A stretch of DNA of 64,000 nt, taken from NCBI GenBank assembly GCA_960531495.1, contig OY482853.1, positions 27,853,122-27,917,121 of the forward strand, given 5' to 3'. The notes under the pieces were generated by a model, which worked only from the letters and a program-made list of their open reading frames with translations, had not been told where the DNA came from and ran no database searches. Origin of the DNA: Zeus faber. Its lineage: Eukaryota; Chordata; Actinopteri; Zeiformes; Zeidae. A program made the translations under genes and the position numbers. The first letter of the stretch is position 1; the number at the start of each line of letters is the position of its first letter. This document shows positions 52,343 through 63,756 of the stretch, piece by piece.

Positions 52343-52576
52343 CAGGCCTGGCCAACCCGCGGCTCGCGAGCCTCATGCGGCTTTGGCTGGTTTCATGCGG
52401 CTCTTAAGGGACTTTCACATGACAAGCGTCAAAAACTCAGAAAAAAAAAAAAGCGCAGCCATTCATTCCCTATTATGATTATAAAATCGCTATGATGTAT
52501 CACTCGTTTTCCACCCCGGATCACTTCCTCATTTACTCAAAGCGGATAGCAGCAGGAGTCAAGTCCCATTAACGCC

Positions 52577-52683
52577 TGTTTTATTAGTCCTAATGCCGCG
52601 TTTACACCAAAAGCGCCGGGGCGGCGCGCCTCCATACAAAGTCAACGTATAGACGCGTTCCAGGCATTAGGACTAATAAAACA
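52577..52683. repeat. Perfect 21-bp inverted repeat (fold-back)
   Basis: Arms at 52577-52597 and 52663-52683 (TGTTTTATTAGTCCTAATGC plus one base, and its exact complement) enclose a 65-bp GC-rich loop with GCGGCGCGCC. Lies inside the hAT. Confidence 0.85.
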
Positions 52684-52820
52684 CCAAATAAGATTCGAAA
52701 AGCTCTGGAAGTTTATTTTCAACACTATTGACATGGTTAGTAGTCAACATATAACATGGATCGGCCGGTGAATTGCGTTGCGTATCGGACATCTCCGATG
52801 GAGAACTGTGAAGGCTGGAG

Positions 52821-52825
<5 letters not shown>

Positions 52826-52859
<34 letters not shown>

Positions 52860-53168
52860 GCGACTCGCGAGCTGCAGGAGGAGGACCGACTGAAAGCTGC
52901 TTTAAGGAAAGGGACCATTGAGTTCTGGAAAAGTGTGCCAATGGAAAAATGCCCCAATGTCAAACGGGCTGCGCTTAAGATACTGTCAATGTTTGGGTCA
53001 ACATACGTCTGCGAGTCTGTGTTTTCTACCCAAAAACATGTGAAATCAAAGCATCGATCTGTTCTGACTGACACCCATGTGAAAGAATTGCTTCGAGTGG
53101 CAACAACGGAATACAAGCCAGATTTGAAGAGGATTGTTCAAGACAAGGAATGCCAGAAGTCCCACTAA
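52826..53168 (+). pseudogene. hAT transposase C-terminal (dimerisation) fragment
   Basis: After the (GT)n the reading ELQEEDRLKAALRKGTIEFW ... ALKILSMFGSTYVCESVFST ... KHRSVLTDTHVKELLRVATT matches the hAT C-terminal dimerisation domain (SMFGSTYLCE..FS...KSK.RS.LT..HL...LR.A), as in SCAND3/GTF2IRD2-type proteins. It ends in a stop at 53166-53168. The DDE core is missing. Confidence 0.85.
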
Positions 53169-53277
53169 GCAACATGCATAGTAAGAGAAAAACACTATTG
53201 TTAATTATTATATTTTTGTTTGTGGACTTGGTTGAACTGAGAGGTATACCGCGGAAACGCAGTACTTTCATTTAGGA

Positions 53278-53345
53278 GTCCTGGCTCAATGGTAGCGGCT
53301 TTGAACTCGAGATCCGATAGCGGGTTCGATCCTCGTAACCACACA
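53278..53345 (+). repeat. tRNA-like module (SINE head)
   Basis: TGGCTCAATGGTAG resembles a pol III A box / D arm and GGGTTCGATCC a B box / T arm at normal tRNA spacing. The stems are imperfect (one mismatch in the T stem; acceptor stem weak), so it is more likely a tRNA-derived SINE head than a working tRNA gene. Confidence 0.5.
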
Positions 53346-53763
53346 TTTTCAAAAATGTGGCCAGGGCTCCGGAACACCTAGTCCCAGGTATATGTGGATG
53401 GCCAAAGCATCGGATCGTGTATGGTAGGCAAGAGCCAAAACTGATTCTTAAAGGTTAGGGTTTAAGGGACACTTAAAAATAAGTGGCGTGTGGTCTTAGT
53501 ACTCCATCCATCCATCCATCTTCAACCGATTATCCTTAGTCGGGTCGCGGGGGCTAGGAGTCAATTTCTGTCATTATCATGTTGGTGTGTGACATTTACA
53601 ATAAATCTGGCTGAGCAGAGGTCTGTGTGTGTGTGTGTGTGTGTGTGAGGAAGGGATGGGGTGATGTTCATGTGTGCCCATGTGTATGATGTGGCTCTTT
53701 GCAGTAACACAGTAAAAAAAGTGTCTCTTAGTCTCTGACTGGTTGGCCACCCCTGCTCTAGTC

Positions 53764-54025
53764 TATGTCTCTTTGTTTCGTCTTCCCCTTACCTGCTTGT
53801 CTCCGCTTGTCGGCCAAGGCTGGCCGTCCTTCTCCATCCAGCCCGGTTCCCCGTCTCTCCACCCGGATCCTGGACCCCTCCTCCCGGTCATCATCATCCC
53901 TGCTCCATCCCTCCCTGACCGGGTCCCCCCGGCCAGCTCCACCGTGTGGGCTAATAAACATCCTTTGTCTGCCTCCCGTCTCCCCGTGTCGTGCGTTTGG
54001 GTCTCTCCTAGCCTTGGTCGTGACA
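53764..54025 (+). repeat. 3' LTR, right part
   Basis: Resumes TATGTCTCTTTGTTTCGTC and ends GGTCGTGACA, matching the 5' LTR end. Contains AATAAA (53953) as LTR polyadenylation signal. Confidence 0.88.
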
Positions 54026-54029
54026 CCAT

Positions 54030-55960
54030 ACATGATATTGTCGTCGTTGTTGATGGTGTTCCCATTACACAAGGTTACGCACTCTGTATTTGTTTTCTCT
54101 GGAGAAACGGTGAACCTCTTTGCTAAATCGTGGCGAACGGATCGCTTTATTCCACTCCAACTTGGATGTTGCGTTTGAGTTTTCACACAACGCACGTGCG
54201 GAGAGGATCTCCCGTTCACCACTCGAGCAGCGACGGATACAAGAGCAAGCACGAGTGAGGAAATACATACGTAGAATACATTTAAAAAAGGACTCATTTT
54301 GGGATTCTCAGCGTGCGAAATACGAGGTGTGGCGTGTGAACTGGTTGATATGATATGATATGATATATGACGAGTCGAATCATCAGTCGGAAACCCATCA
54401 GTCGACTGAGATTCTTCAAGTCAAGAAGTTTTTTTTTTTTTTTTTTCCAGTCAGTGCATTACAATAACAGCATAAAATAGAAGCTTGCAAAATGCACAGG
54501 TATTAAATTTTAACAAGGAATTTATGATAAGGAGAATCATAAATATATTTTGTTTTGTGTGAATCATCAACATTGACCTGGCTCTCTGGGCGCCCGATTG
54601 CCGTGCCCCGTTCCTCCAAATAAAACAACTCAAAACAGTGTGAGGACGGGATATGGAACGGGGCACGACTCGTAGACTGGATACAATTATTTTCTGCGCA
54701 TAACGCATGGAGAGGGGGTGATCGGGGAGAGAGTCACGGAGAAAGTGTCCCCATTACGCACAGTTTCATTCCATACCTTTCAAAATGCACTTGTTTCATT
54801 CTATAAAGAGATGTGAAATAAACAAACCTACATCTAAAATATAAACACACTGTTCTGGCACGCCGATCACGGGCACCCATAGCTGGCGTGCGCATTGCCG
54901 GAGCTGCAACTTGATCACCATCCACAACACGCGCACCACCACGTCCAAATCCTCCATCTGCTTCCTTGTTGCTGCACAGCTGCGCGCAAACGTCCACATA
55001 CTGTACATCTTCTCTGTGCGCACAAGTGAATGAGCTCTATCCATTGCTTCCTGTGAAAATATTTCCAGTTCCAGCTGAAATTTCTGACTGGGGACCTGAG
55101 GTCCCAGTTCAAATGGAACACGCCATTGGGCCCACCCAAAAAAATCCTGACCACAACAATGACGAAAAACAGTTTAGTGGTCTAACTCCACCATTCAGAA
55201 CTACATTGTTCACATTTGTTTCACATGTTTTCAGAAAGCGACTGACAAATAGCTTTTTCACACCAAAATTAATTAGCATTAGCACATTTTTTGAGCCGTT
55301 CAAAAGAATCGGATCGTTCATGAACACACCAACACTATAGTAAGAGTGGCATGGAGTATCCATGCTGCCAGTCCTAGACCGGTTCCTTCGGTGGCGGGGA
55401 GCAGGGACTAGCTTGGGCTGATACTGGAGTGACATGGAGCCCGGTGGGGAGCTTGGGGGTTCTCCGCTGTCCTCACCACGTATATGAAATGATCGAATGA
55501 TACACAGATATTCCTGTTTATTAATGCACCAACGTCCAGAATTTCAACGCGCATCGCATTGCGTAGGTAAAGAGGCCAAAATTACCGGGTTGACCCGGGT
55601 GTCCTGTTCACATCAGAGCCGATCGGAGGTGGAGCCGATTAAAACCTGTGTCTATTGCAGGGTCATTTTGGCCCGGGACTGAAACACACGTTTTTCCTTT
55701 TCCACCGATGGCAAATTCCCGATGTTAGCGGGTTATAAGGAAGGAAACAAAGTAAAATCCAATCCATCTCAAATAAAAACACCTGTGTCTTTTTTTGGAG
55801 GAACACGCCTCTGGGCGAAACACAAAGCAGCTCGTGTCGACCTGCTTTTACCGATAATTTTTTAGACAAGTCGGCAAAATGGACAATTGAGGGGACGCCA
55901 CTTCTGGGTGTGGTGGGCTCCTGCCGGCGAGAAGTCCAAACATGGAAGCAGGCAGCTTCC
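54030..55960. other. Intergenic, no supported gene
   Basis: Several short ORFs occur on both strands (for example 54120-54353 + and 54796-55044 -) but none resembles a known protein. Some stretches are probably old transposon sequence. Confidence 0.4.
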
Positions 55961-56002
55961 ATGTTTTTTTTTTTTTTTACCACTGCTCCGTCCTAACTTT
56001 GT

Positions 56003-56830
56003 TTGGGTTTGGAAAACATTTTGTGTGAAGGAGAGTGTGCAAACATACAATCTGATGATGAAGGTTGGGGGATTGGGGAAATACTCAAAAGAAAGATAGG
56101 AAGAGAAAGGATAGGAATTTTTTTTTTCTCACAGGAGACAGAGGGAAGGGAAAAACGGAGTGAGGAAGTAAAAAAAAAAAAAGGAGAAGTGAGGAGAGAC
56201 AAAGTGAAGATTAAAAGGTAATATCCAAACTCGAAGGGGGTCAATCAGGTTTCAAATCATTCAACCCCATTGAGTTGACCGAGGTTTTGAAAGTAGGGAT
56301 GGGAGATATCCTGAAAGCTAAAATCCTGGCAGATGGCACATTGCTAGTGTTCTGTAGATCTGCAGCTCAGCCAACGCCATTGAACTAAAGGCGATGGGGA
56401 AAAAAGGAGTGGAAGTGTTTGTCCCAGGGCGCAAGCCTGGAGTGAAAGGAGTGATCTATGGGGTCTCCCTGAAATGATCAGTGGAAGATTTAGACAGAGA
56501 CATACAGTAGAAGGGGCCAAGATTTGTGAGGCTGTTCGATTTAAAATATCAAGAGACGGAATTAAGCAAGAGTCCATGACAGTGTTAGTAGCTGTGGAAG
56601 CTGTGGGGGAGGACATGTAGCTAGAAGCCGGCAATGTGGCCAATATGTGTAGGCCGTGGGGTGCAGCGGTATAGAGAAAGTAACAAGCTTCTTGCTGAAG
56701 CAGTGAAAAAGCTTTCAGATACGGAAAGGGGGTTGGTAAGAGATGGAAGAGAAGGACAAGGGGAATCAAATTCCAAGAGCTCCGGACGATTTAGCGATTG
56801 TGGATAAGTTTGAGTTCTTAGCATTCATGG
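56003..56830 (+). pseudogene. LINE ORF1 remnant
   Basis: Fragmentary readings such as KLTEVLKVGMGDILKAKILA, then KGVEVFVPGRKPGVKGVIYG, follow the RNA-binding ORF1 of fish Nimb/I elements. Frame breaks throughout. Confidence 0.55.
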
Positions 56831-56990
56831 TGGAAGTAGTGTGGGTAGCTAAACACGCAAGAAAAAAAAAATCAGATGTGAGGATAGTGGCTGAAGCGAC
56901 AAGGTGTGTTCCTGAAATTTGAGCAAGTGGAACCGACCAATCTTCATACCTACTTATTTTTATTTTCGAAAGAAAGAAGGGAAGTAAGCA

Positions 56991-57900
56991 ATGGAGGAAG
57001 AATACTGGAGAGGGGTGATGGCGGTCAATATTATGTATTGCAGCGGAATGCCCGTAACCTGATTGCGAGTTGTCAAGAATTGACAATATTTGTGGATGCT
57101 TTTGGGGACAAACCTGGGATAATATGTGTTCAAGAGACATGGTTAAAGCCATGTTTGAATTTTGTCATATCAGGGCATGAGGGATTGCGTAAGGATCAAA
57201 AGGATAAAGTAGGGGGGGGGTTGCGCAGTGTTTGTGAGAGAAGGGGTTAATATGGCAGGGTTGATATCCAGACAGATCTTGAGTGGGTTGTGGAGATAGG
57301 GCATGTCGGGGGAAGGTTATCTTTGATTAATTTGTACAATCCTGGTCGTCAGTTGTATCTGAAAGAATTAGATGAGATAATGGATTAAGTTCGGCCTCCA
57401 GTCGTATGGGTTGGGGATTTTTATTCACACAATCCATTGTGGGGTAGTGAGTCCCTGGATAGTAAGGGTCTAATTATAGATGATTTCTTGGATAAGCACT
57501 GTTTGGTAGTTCTTAATGATGGTAGGTCGACTAGGTTCCAGTTAGGTAGAGATATTGTGTGGGGACAGGTATACAATGGGCAGTGATCATTTCCCTATTC
57601 TGAGTCGGTTTGGTGGAGGTTTGAGAGAAGAGTTGGTAGTTATGTAAAATAGGATGGAGTTCTCTGAGGCTAATTGGGAGGAGTTCCAAAAGCACTGTGC
57701 AATAGCTATGGGAGAGGTCAATAGTGAGAGTGGCTTGGATGAGTGGAGTAGATCCTTTTGGTGTTCAGTAAGAAGGGCAGCTGACTTGTCAATTCCAGAG
57801 AAGAAAAGGCCTCAGAGGAAGAGAATAGTGCCATGGTGGAATGAAGCATGTGATAAGGCAGTGTGGGCACGCAATAAAGACTATCACTACTGAGGAAAAC
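56991..57900 (+). pseudogene. LINE ORF2, endonuclease part
   Basis: Starts at an ATG (MEEEYWRGVMAVNIM) and contains QRNARNLIASCQELTIF and CVQETWLKP, the Asn and Glu motifs of AP-type endonucleases, later GDFYSHNPLWGS-like and SDHFP-like pieces. Ends with RKRIVPWWNEACDKAVWARN. Stops at several points. Confidence 0.75.
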
Positions 57901-58129
57901 TCCATTTGAAACTCATTTGTAGAATATAAGAGGCTGAGAGCAGGGGTTGCAAGGGAAACAATAAAGTTTGCTAAAAGAAATGGAGGAAATTCTGTGGGGT
58001 AAAACTTTTCAAGCAGTGCAAAGTTTAAGTAACATTGGGGAGGGAAGCTTGTAAAAAATAAATCAAATGGTCATAAGAAAAAAACTAGTTAAAAGTAAAT
58101 GAAGATAACTGTGAGATAGCCAATGTTTT

Positions 58130-59080
58130 ATTTTTAGTATGTATGAGCTGAAGCAAGCACTGAGATCAGGAGCGAATACTGCCCCTGGAAGGAATGGATT
58201 GCTTTTTAGGCATAAGGAGGATCTGGCATTAGAGGAGATGTTGTCGGTGATAAATATGCTGTGGGAACTTGGGCAACTTCCAGCTGAATAGAATATTCCT
58301 ATATTGAAACCAAGGAATTCAGCTAATAGTCCTGGATCATATCGTCCTATTGCATTTACGGCTGTTATGTGCAAGGTAATGGGAAGAACGGTTACTGACA
58401 GGCTAGTTAGTACGCTTGAAAATAAAGGATTTTTTTTTCTCCATTTCACAGTTGATTTTGATTAGGACGATCTACAGTAGAGTCAGTTTTAATGTTGGAC
58501 ATGGAAGTGAAAAAGGCCTTTAAGAATAAGGAGGCAGTGGTTAGTGTCATTCCTGATATTGAAAAAGCATATGATTCACTACGGAGAGAAGGCCTTATGA
58601 TTTCATTGTATGATGCAGGTGTACGTGGGAGGATGCTAAATTGGATTGAGAATTTTTTAGATCACGTACAATACAAGTGAAAGTGGGAGGGGTGCTTCAA
58701 GATTGTAGAAATTGACAATGGGACACCTCAAAGGAGTGTAATTAGTCCGGTGCTTTTTATTATGATCGATGATATTCTCAGTGAGGTGGGAGAAGGAATA
58801 GGCAAGTCTTCATTTGCAGATGATGGAGCAATGAGGAAGAGAGGCCAAAATATGAAATTTCTATTTAAGAAAATGCAGGTTTCTGTTGATAAAGTTACAG
58901 TCTGGGCTGATATATGGGGTTTTAAAATTTCTGTTGAAAAATCGAAGTATATGATCTTTTATTGGAAGAGGAAAATATATAGTCAACACCTGGTTTCTAG
59001 GAATATGGTTTGATGAAAGGTTGACATGGAAAGTATACATAGAGAAGACTGTGTACAAATGTAAAAAGTTAATCAACATT
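58130..59080 (+). pseudogene. LINE ORF2, reverse transcriptase part
   Basis: Recognisable blocks: VIPDIEKAYDSLRREGL (palm, usually DI.KAFD), LFIMIDDILSEV and SSFADDGAM (catalytic FADD box, about 58810). Broken by stops, then cut at CKKLINI by the insert. Confidence 0.8.
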
Positions 59081-59599
59081 GTGGGAGTCTCTACCCACAT
59101 GTACGGGTTTAAATCTCTCACCAGTGTGCTCCGTCCCACCGCACACTGGTGAGGACGCACTCTTGCTGACAGCGGAGAAAGTCGTGCTCATCCTCCAGGT
59201 CTGGGAGGCGCTCCCACAGCCAATAGATTGGCATCTGGGTTCCTTTCCTCCGACGCCCGGTCCTTGCCATATCGTGCCAACTACGCCACTTGTGGGAGTC
59301 TCTACCCACAGGTAAGGGTTAAGGGAGGAAGACTGAGTCATTCAGGCAGTGGAGCACCGACATGGCGAGGCCTTGATTTGGCAATGGAACGATAAACTAG
59401 AAAGGACTGACAGAGTTTGTTTTGCGTGGACGTGCTCCACACTGCCGGAGTTTCCGCGTCCTGCGTCCCTCTCCACTGAAAGACAGAACAACATATATGA
59501 AAACTCTTCCAGCCGGAAAAGCTGCGCCGCCACGGCCAAGCCATCCCCGTCCCCTGCCGACGTGGCTTAACCACGCCCCCCTCATCTGCCACAAACATT
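59081..59599. mobile_element. Insert of unknown type within the LINE
   Basis: The LINE reading stops at ...CKKLINI (59080) and resumes at MRCLTG...GADRRTMVSIYQA (59600). Both edges carry AACATT (59075-59080; 59594-59599). The insert has two near-identical GTGGGAGTCTCTACCCACA motifs (59081 and 59291), themselves palindromic, and a hairpin CTCACCAGTGTG / CACACTGGTGAG. No family recognised. Confidence 0.7.
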
Positions 59600-60316
59600 A
59601 TGAGGTGTCTAACAGGGTGTTTTTGGGGAGCAGATAGACGCACAATGGTGAGCATATATCAGGCTGTGATAAGGTCAGTTTAGAATTATGGTTGTTTGGT
59701 TTATGGTTGTTTGGGATATCAGTACACTCAGCCCCAACTATTTTCCCTACTGTGGGCATTGTGGTGCTAGGATTCAGCAGCAGCGCTGTCGGCTCTGGAG
59801 GGAGAAGGTACGAGTGCTAGACCAACCATTATTCAGGAAATAATGATGGGAGTCACTAGGTTAGAGAGAAGAGGGTGTATGGTAGGAGTTGAGGGCGATG
59901 AGGGAGCAGATATGATGGATAACGACAGTCTGACAAGGCAAAGAGTGGACATTGAAGTTTCATTTGGTTCAGAAGAATGTAAAAGCGTGGTCAGGGAGGG
60001 GCTTTATAGCCAGTGGCAGATGGAATGGGAGGAAGGGAGAAGAGGGAGACAACTGTATAATATACAGTCGTCAGTCAGAGTGAGGAGTAGGGGATGGATG
60101 AGTCAGGTAGATGATATAAAGTTGACAAGATTAAAGCTGCTGCATTGTGGGCGAGGGAGTGGGTTGGTGTTAGTTGGAAAGCATAGGAATGGTCACTGTG
60201 AAGAGTGTGGGGTATTGGAAACAGTTCTCCCAGTGATGTTGCAATGTCCACTCTATGCTGAGGAAAGGAGAGAACTTTTCGTGGAGTGCAGTCTGACTGT
60301 GCATAAATTGAGTTGA
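59600..60316 (+). pseudogene. LINE ORF2, C-terminal part
   Basis: GADRRTMVSIYQAVIRSV, then an RNase-H-like/linker zone and the terminal HCEECGVLETVLPVMLQCPL zinc-knuckle-like motif (C-X2-C...H/C) with a TGA at 60314-60316. Confidence 0.7.
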
Positions 60317-60533
60317 GAGTTGGGACTTTCTCCTCGAAAACATTATTCGGAGAATCAAAACACCAGAGTCAGACTGCAAGAAAGACTTTCTTAAATCTAC
60401 GGGCCTGTATCCAAGGATATAGGTCATTGACAAATAAACACAGAGTTTTTATTATTATTTTTTTGATTATTAATATTTTTACCGGAGGGAGGCAATAATG
60501 CACTGATTGTACCTAGTCTGCCAGAAATCAATA

Positions 60534-60591
60534 GAAGAAGAAGAAGAAGAAGAAGAAGAAGAAGAAGAAGAAGAAGAAGAAGAAGAAGAAA
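60534..60591. repeat. (GAA)n LINE tail
   Basis: About 19 GAA/AGA triplets directly after GCCAGAAATCAATAGAAG, the end of the LINE 3' UTR. Confidence 0.95.
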
Positions 60592-60710
60592 TGGACAGTC
60601 AGAAAAAAAGGAAAGGCGGAGCAGAGAGGGAGAGAATAAAAAAGACAAATGCCGACCTAAGTGACATGCTCGCTAGTCAGGGACCAGGTCAGTTGCGAGC
60701 TAAAGCGCGT

Positions 60711-60818
<108 letters not shown>

Positions 60819-60859
60819 TTTTATACTTTTGATATGCTTGATGCTTGAATAAAGATAAT

Positions 60860-61600
60860 CCTTTGAACATTTGATTTTACTCTGTGTCTCATTCTCTTTT
60901 TAAAAAAAGTGTAGCCTAATTGTTTTGTGTGTGTATGTGCTATCAATGGTGTATTCCTAGCGGGTTTTCCAGGGTGCCCCGTAGCCAGAGCATACATATT
61001 AAAACTCAGCATTCAGATAGGCTTCTTGTTGTCCTAATTTTTTGTGGATAGCTTTTCTCCCAGATGAATATAGTGGCCAAATGTATAACTAGTCTAGTGT
61101 CCGTTACATCAACAAATAGGGTTCACCTACAAAATGAGTGGTCTGGTGGTTTGCATGAACAGGCTGGCCTGGGACGGAATCAAATTCCCGGCCTGAATTA
61201 TTGTTTTGGTGTCCAATGGTGTTGTTTGTGACCGCCCGTGCTCGTACTTGTACAAAACCCCAGAATTGATCGAATTGCGAATGGATAAATTGTCTTGTTT
61301 ATGCATTCGGTTTTACTTACATTGAAACTGATGTGTCGCTTCATGAAAAACATACCTAGTGTATGTTTAAAGTGGTAATCCATGAGATTTATATAAAATA
61401 AAAAAATCCCATATTTGCTATTCATCCTATATAGATTTATCTGGCACTGAAGGAAACAGCCATTTGATGTACATGTCCTCCTCTATATGCTTTTTCTATT
61501 GTTGGTGGCAGGGCCTGCCTTTCCCGGCAAGAATGCAAGAGGGAATACTCTTGAGAATATTCCTTCTCTTCCTTCCTCCTTAAAGTCTTAAAGTCCATCC
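60860..61600. other. Intergenic, nothing recognised
   Basis: No gene or repeat family identified between the palindromic microsatellite and the phosphatase relic. Confidence 0.5.
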
Positions 61601-61635
61601 GGCCAATGTTTATCACCATCATTTTTTTAAAGCTT

Positions 61636-61794
61636 CCCAGATGGACTTTGGACATCACATCTGCCAAGCAGGACCTGCTTGACGTCATCCTATTGGACCA
61701 GGCCGTGGAGCGAGCCGTCCAGTCGACAAATGAGGAGGAGATGGTGCTGATGGCCGACCACGGCCACGCCCTCATTCTGGGGGGCTATACCTAG
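61636..61794 (+). pseudogene. Alkaline phosphatase exon-10 relic
   Basis: Follows an acceptor-like TTTAAAGCTTCCCAG. The first bases read MDFGHH, corresponding to the IDHGHH metal-site motif. After a frame break the reading AKQDLLDVILLDQAVERAVQ, then EEEMVLMADHGHALILGGYT, matches AKQALHEAVEMDRAIG...VVTADHSHVFTFGGYT of alkaline phosphatases, including the zinc-ligand ADH. A stop (TAG) replaces the next codon. Retained splice acceptor indicates a genomic duplicate, not a retrocopy. Confidence 0.8.
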
Positions 61795-61799
61795 AGAGG

Positions 61800-62528
61800 G
61801 ACGTCCATATTTGGTAATATTTGGTCAACAATTCAAGGCTAATAACATGTGTGCTGTCTGAAGAATGAATGCGATACCCAGTGTCCACTAGCACTTAATC
61901 CATTTTGACTAATAACCCAAAGTGCCACAGTTGCCTTCATTAATGGTTCATGCCTCAGTCCAAATTAGTGAGGCTAATTGCACAGCTCGGTGGGAGCATT
62001 AGCGTTCTCAAATCAGCACTGATGAATGTGCCTTCGTCAGGGTGTATTGGGAGTTGCTGATGAGCAACAGACACCTTATTTTTGATTTCAGCCATCAAGG
62101 AATTTCTAAACCCCGGAATCCTTAATATCCAGTCCAACCTCAGACTCTGACTCGTATCCACGTGCTTAATCATCTCTCACATGGTCTGACATTTATGATC
62201 CTGTCTATATGGGCAGGCAGGCGGGTGCACACCCAAATAACAGGTAACAAGTACACTCTGCTGTACCCTTGAACATTAGTGCAGCCTGTTTACTGCGTCA
62301 GGGCACAAATAAACACGGTCATTAAATTGCAAATGGAATAAAAAAACAAACTGGATTACTTAAATTAAATTATTGCTCCAAAAGCACTGGATCAGACTCA
62401 CATGGACCTCACTTTGCCTTTGGTTCCACACAGGTTGCCTGAAGAGCTTAAATTTTGTATTTAAACTTTTTTATTATAACAACAATAACAACAATAATAA
62501 TAAGAAGAATTAATAATAAAAATCTGTC

Positions 62529-62584
<56 letters not shown>

Positions 62585-62990
62585 ATTATTATTATTATTA
62601 TTATTGTATCAATAATAATATTATTACTATTTGGATTTTTCAAGCTTTATTGAATAACAGATAATCTGTTGGTTCTCTATGATTTTACCAGTTGAGCAAA
62701 TGAGCCCCACCTCCAAATTTTTCTCACATTTTGATATATATATTTTTTTATCAATACATTTTTTTTCCTGACTCCTTTGTTCTTACAAACAATAATTTCC
62801 TTTATTTATTCCTATTTGCTTATTGTAGGTTACTCTTTCACTATCTGGACACAGCGTTATGTAATGCCATCTTTATTGCTGTGCTCAGTGAAAATGTCCA
62901 CCAGCCCATTATCGCCCCGCTTTTTTTTACGACATGCTTATGATGATACCGACAGAGACGCTCTGGTCCCTCCTTCCATGCATGGGAGCA
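61800..62990. other. Upstream region of the alkaline phosphatase gene
   Basis: No supported gene. Contains an (ATT)n array at 62528-62607 and AT-rich sequence. The phosphatase promoter must lie in the final part, but no certain TATA box or start site can be picked. Confidence 0.5.
62528..62607. repeat. (TTA)n trinucleotide array
   Basis: About 26 ATT units with one TAATT interruption. Confidence 0.95.
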
Positions 62991-63032
62991 GTGGGAAGGT
63001 GATCAGAACTCTTCTCGAAACCAGAGGCAGCC

Positions 63033-63756
63033 ATGGAGCCTCCGAAAGTGGTCGTTCCGTCCCTCCTCCTAGTGCTGCTGGCTTTGGCTTTGGGCTCAGC
63101 AGGCGCTAAAGGTAAGACAATGTGGATGACAACTTTTGATTGTTTTGGATCCTGGCGAGTCCAAAACCACGGAAACCACGGAGAAGGTTGGCTTTGGGAA
63201 ACATACTGAATTCTTTGGTATTTTATGGCAGGAGGTTGGATCTCAGGCCTAGAAGATGCAATGTTGTTCTGTTTTGCAACTTATGACCTCATCACCATCC
63301 ACTCAAGATGGGCTTGTCCTTCCCTGTTCTTCACGTAAAATTCTCATAATTTCCATGACTTCTGTTTTTTTTCGGTGAGTTTGGCAATGTTCAGCTCGTA
63401 TTATGAGGTTGTTGCTCCAAACTACCTGGGAGACCGGGGAGATGTACAGTTGTAGATCAAAGAGCAGACAGTATTGGCCACAAATGCTCTAACACACACA
63501 CATACACACACACACACACTAACATACATACATTTGTCCCCGGAACAAAGACCAGTAGATTGGCAGCAAACCTGGGACCAACTGCGTCCCCCGGGTCCCT
63601 GTGTTGAGCTCTGATTTAGTCTCTCCCGGCCTCCTGCAGTGGAGGAGGAGGATCCAGAGTTCTGGAGGTCTAACGCCCAGAAGACTCTGCAGGAGGCGCT
63701 AGACAGGAAGCTCAACACCAACGTTGCCAAGAACATCCTGTTCTTCCTGGGAGACG
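63033..63756 (+). CDS. Alkaline phosphatase, 5' end (exons 1-2; continues past the window)
   Basis: Secreted or GPI-anchored zinc/magnesium phosphomonoesterase. Exon 1 (63033-63111) starts at GCAGCCATGG and encodes a signal peptide (MEPPKVVVPSLLLVLLALAL GSAGA); donor GTAAGA. Exon 2 (63640-63756) encodes VEEEDPEFWRSNAQKTLQEA, then KLNTNVAKNILFFLGDG, ending at the first metal-ligand Asp of the family (FLGDG); acceptor CTCCTGCAG, donor GTGAGT. Spliced phase is consistent (1 to 1). KLNTNVAKN resembles the tissue-nonspecific type, but the subtype cannot be settled from two exons. The remaining exons, including the catalytic Ser, lie beyond the window. Confidence 0.92.

Larger units (their letters stand above)
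52343..53755 (+). mobile_element. hAT transposon inserted in the 3' LTR
   Basis: Ends CAGGCCTGGCCAAC and (opposite strand) CAGGGGTGGCCAAC, flanked by identical octamers CTCTAGTC (52335-52342 and 53756-53763). It contains a hAT-dimerisation ORF, a (GT)n run, a fold-back, a tRNA-like module and a CCATCCATC tail, so it is a chimeric, mostly deleted copy. Confidence 0.93.
49935..54025 (+). mobile_element. Defective Ty3/gypsy (chromovirus-type) retrotransposon, interrupted by hAT
   Basis: Two LTRs bracket a shortened body: a gag remnant with CX2CX4HX4C knuckle, aspartic protease, part of reverse transcriptase, then a chromodomain. Most of gag, RNase H and integrase are missing. A G-rich tract (AGAGGGGGGGG) immediately precedes the 3' LTR as a polypurine tract. 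No matching target duplication is visible outside the LTRs. Confidence 0.88.
55975..60591 (+). mobile_element. Decayed non-LTR retrotransposon (jockey/I-superfamily, Nimb-like)
   Basis: Contains an ORF1-like region, an ORF2 with endonuclease, reverse transcriptase and terminal zinc knuckle, a 3' UTR and a (GAA)n tail. Many stops and frame breaks; not mobile as is. ORF2 is interrupted by a 0.5-kb insert at 59081-59599. Confidence 0.85.

Noticed and set aside
53278..53345. Functional tRNA gene
   Set aside because: A- and B-box-like motifs exist but the stems are imperfect and the segment is inside a transposon; listed as a tRNA-like repeat instead.
53758..54297. 179-codon minus-strand ORF
   Set aside because: Mostly antisense of the 3' LTR; the portion beyond the LTR shows no similarity to any family I know.
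61606..61794. Independent small gene of 62 codons
   Set aside because: The reading is the tail of an alkaline phosphatase exon with a frame break upstream and a premature stop; called a pseudogene relic.
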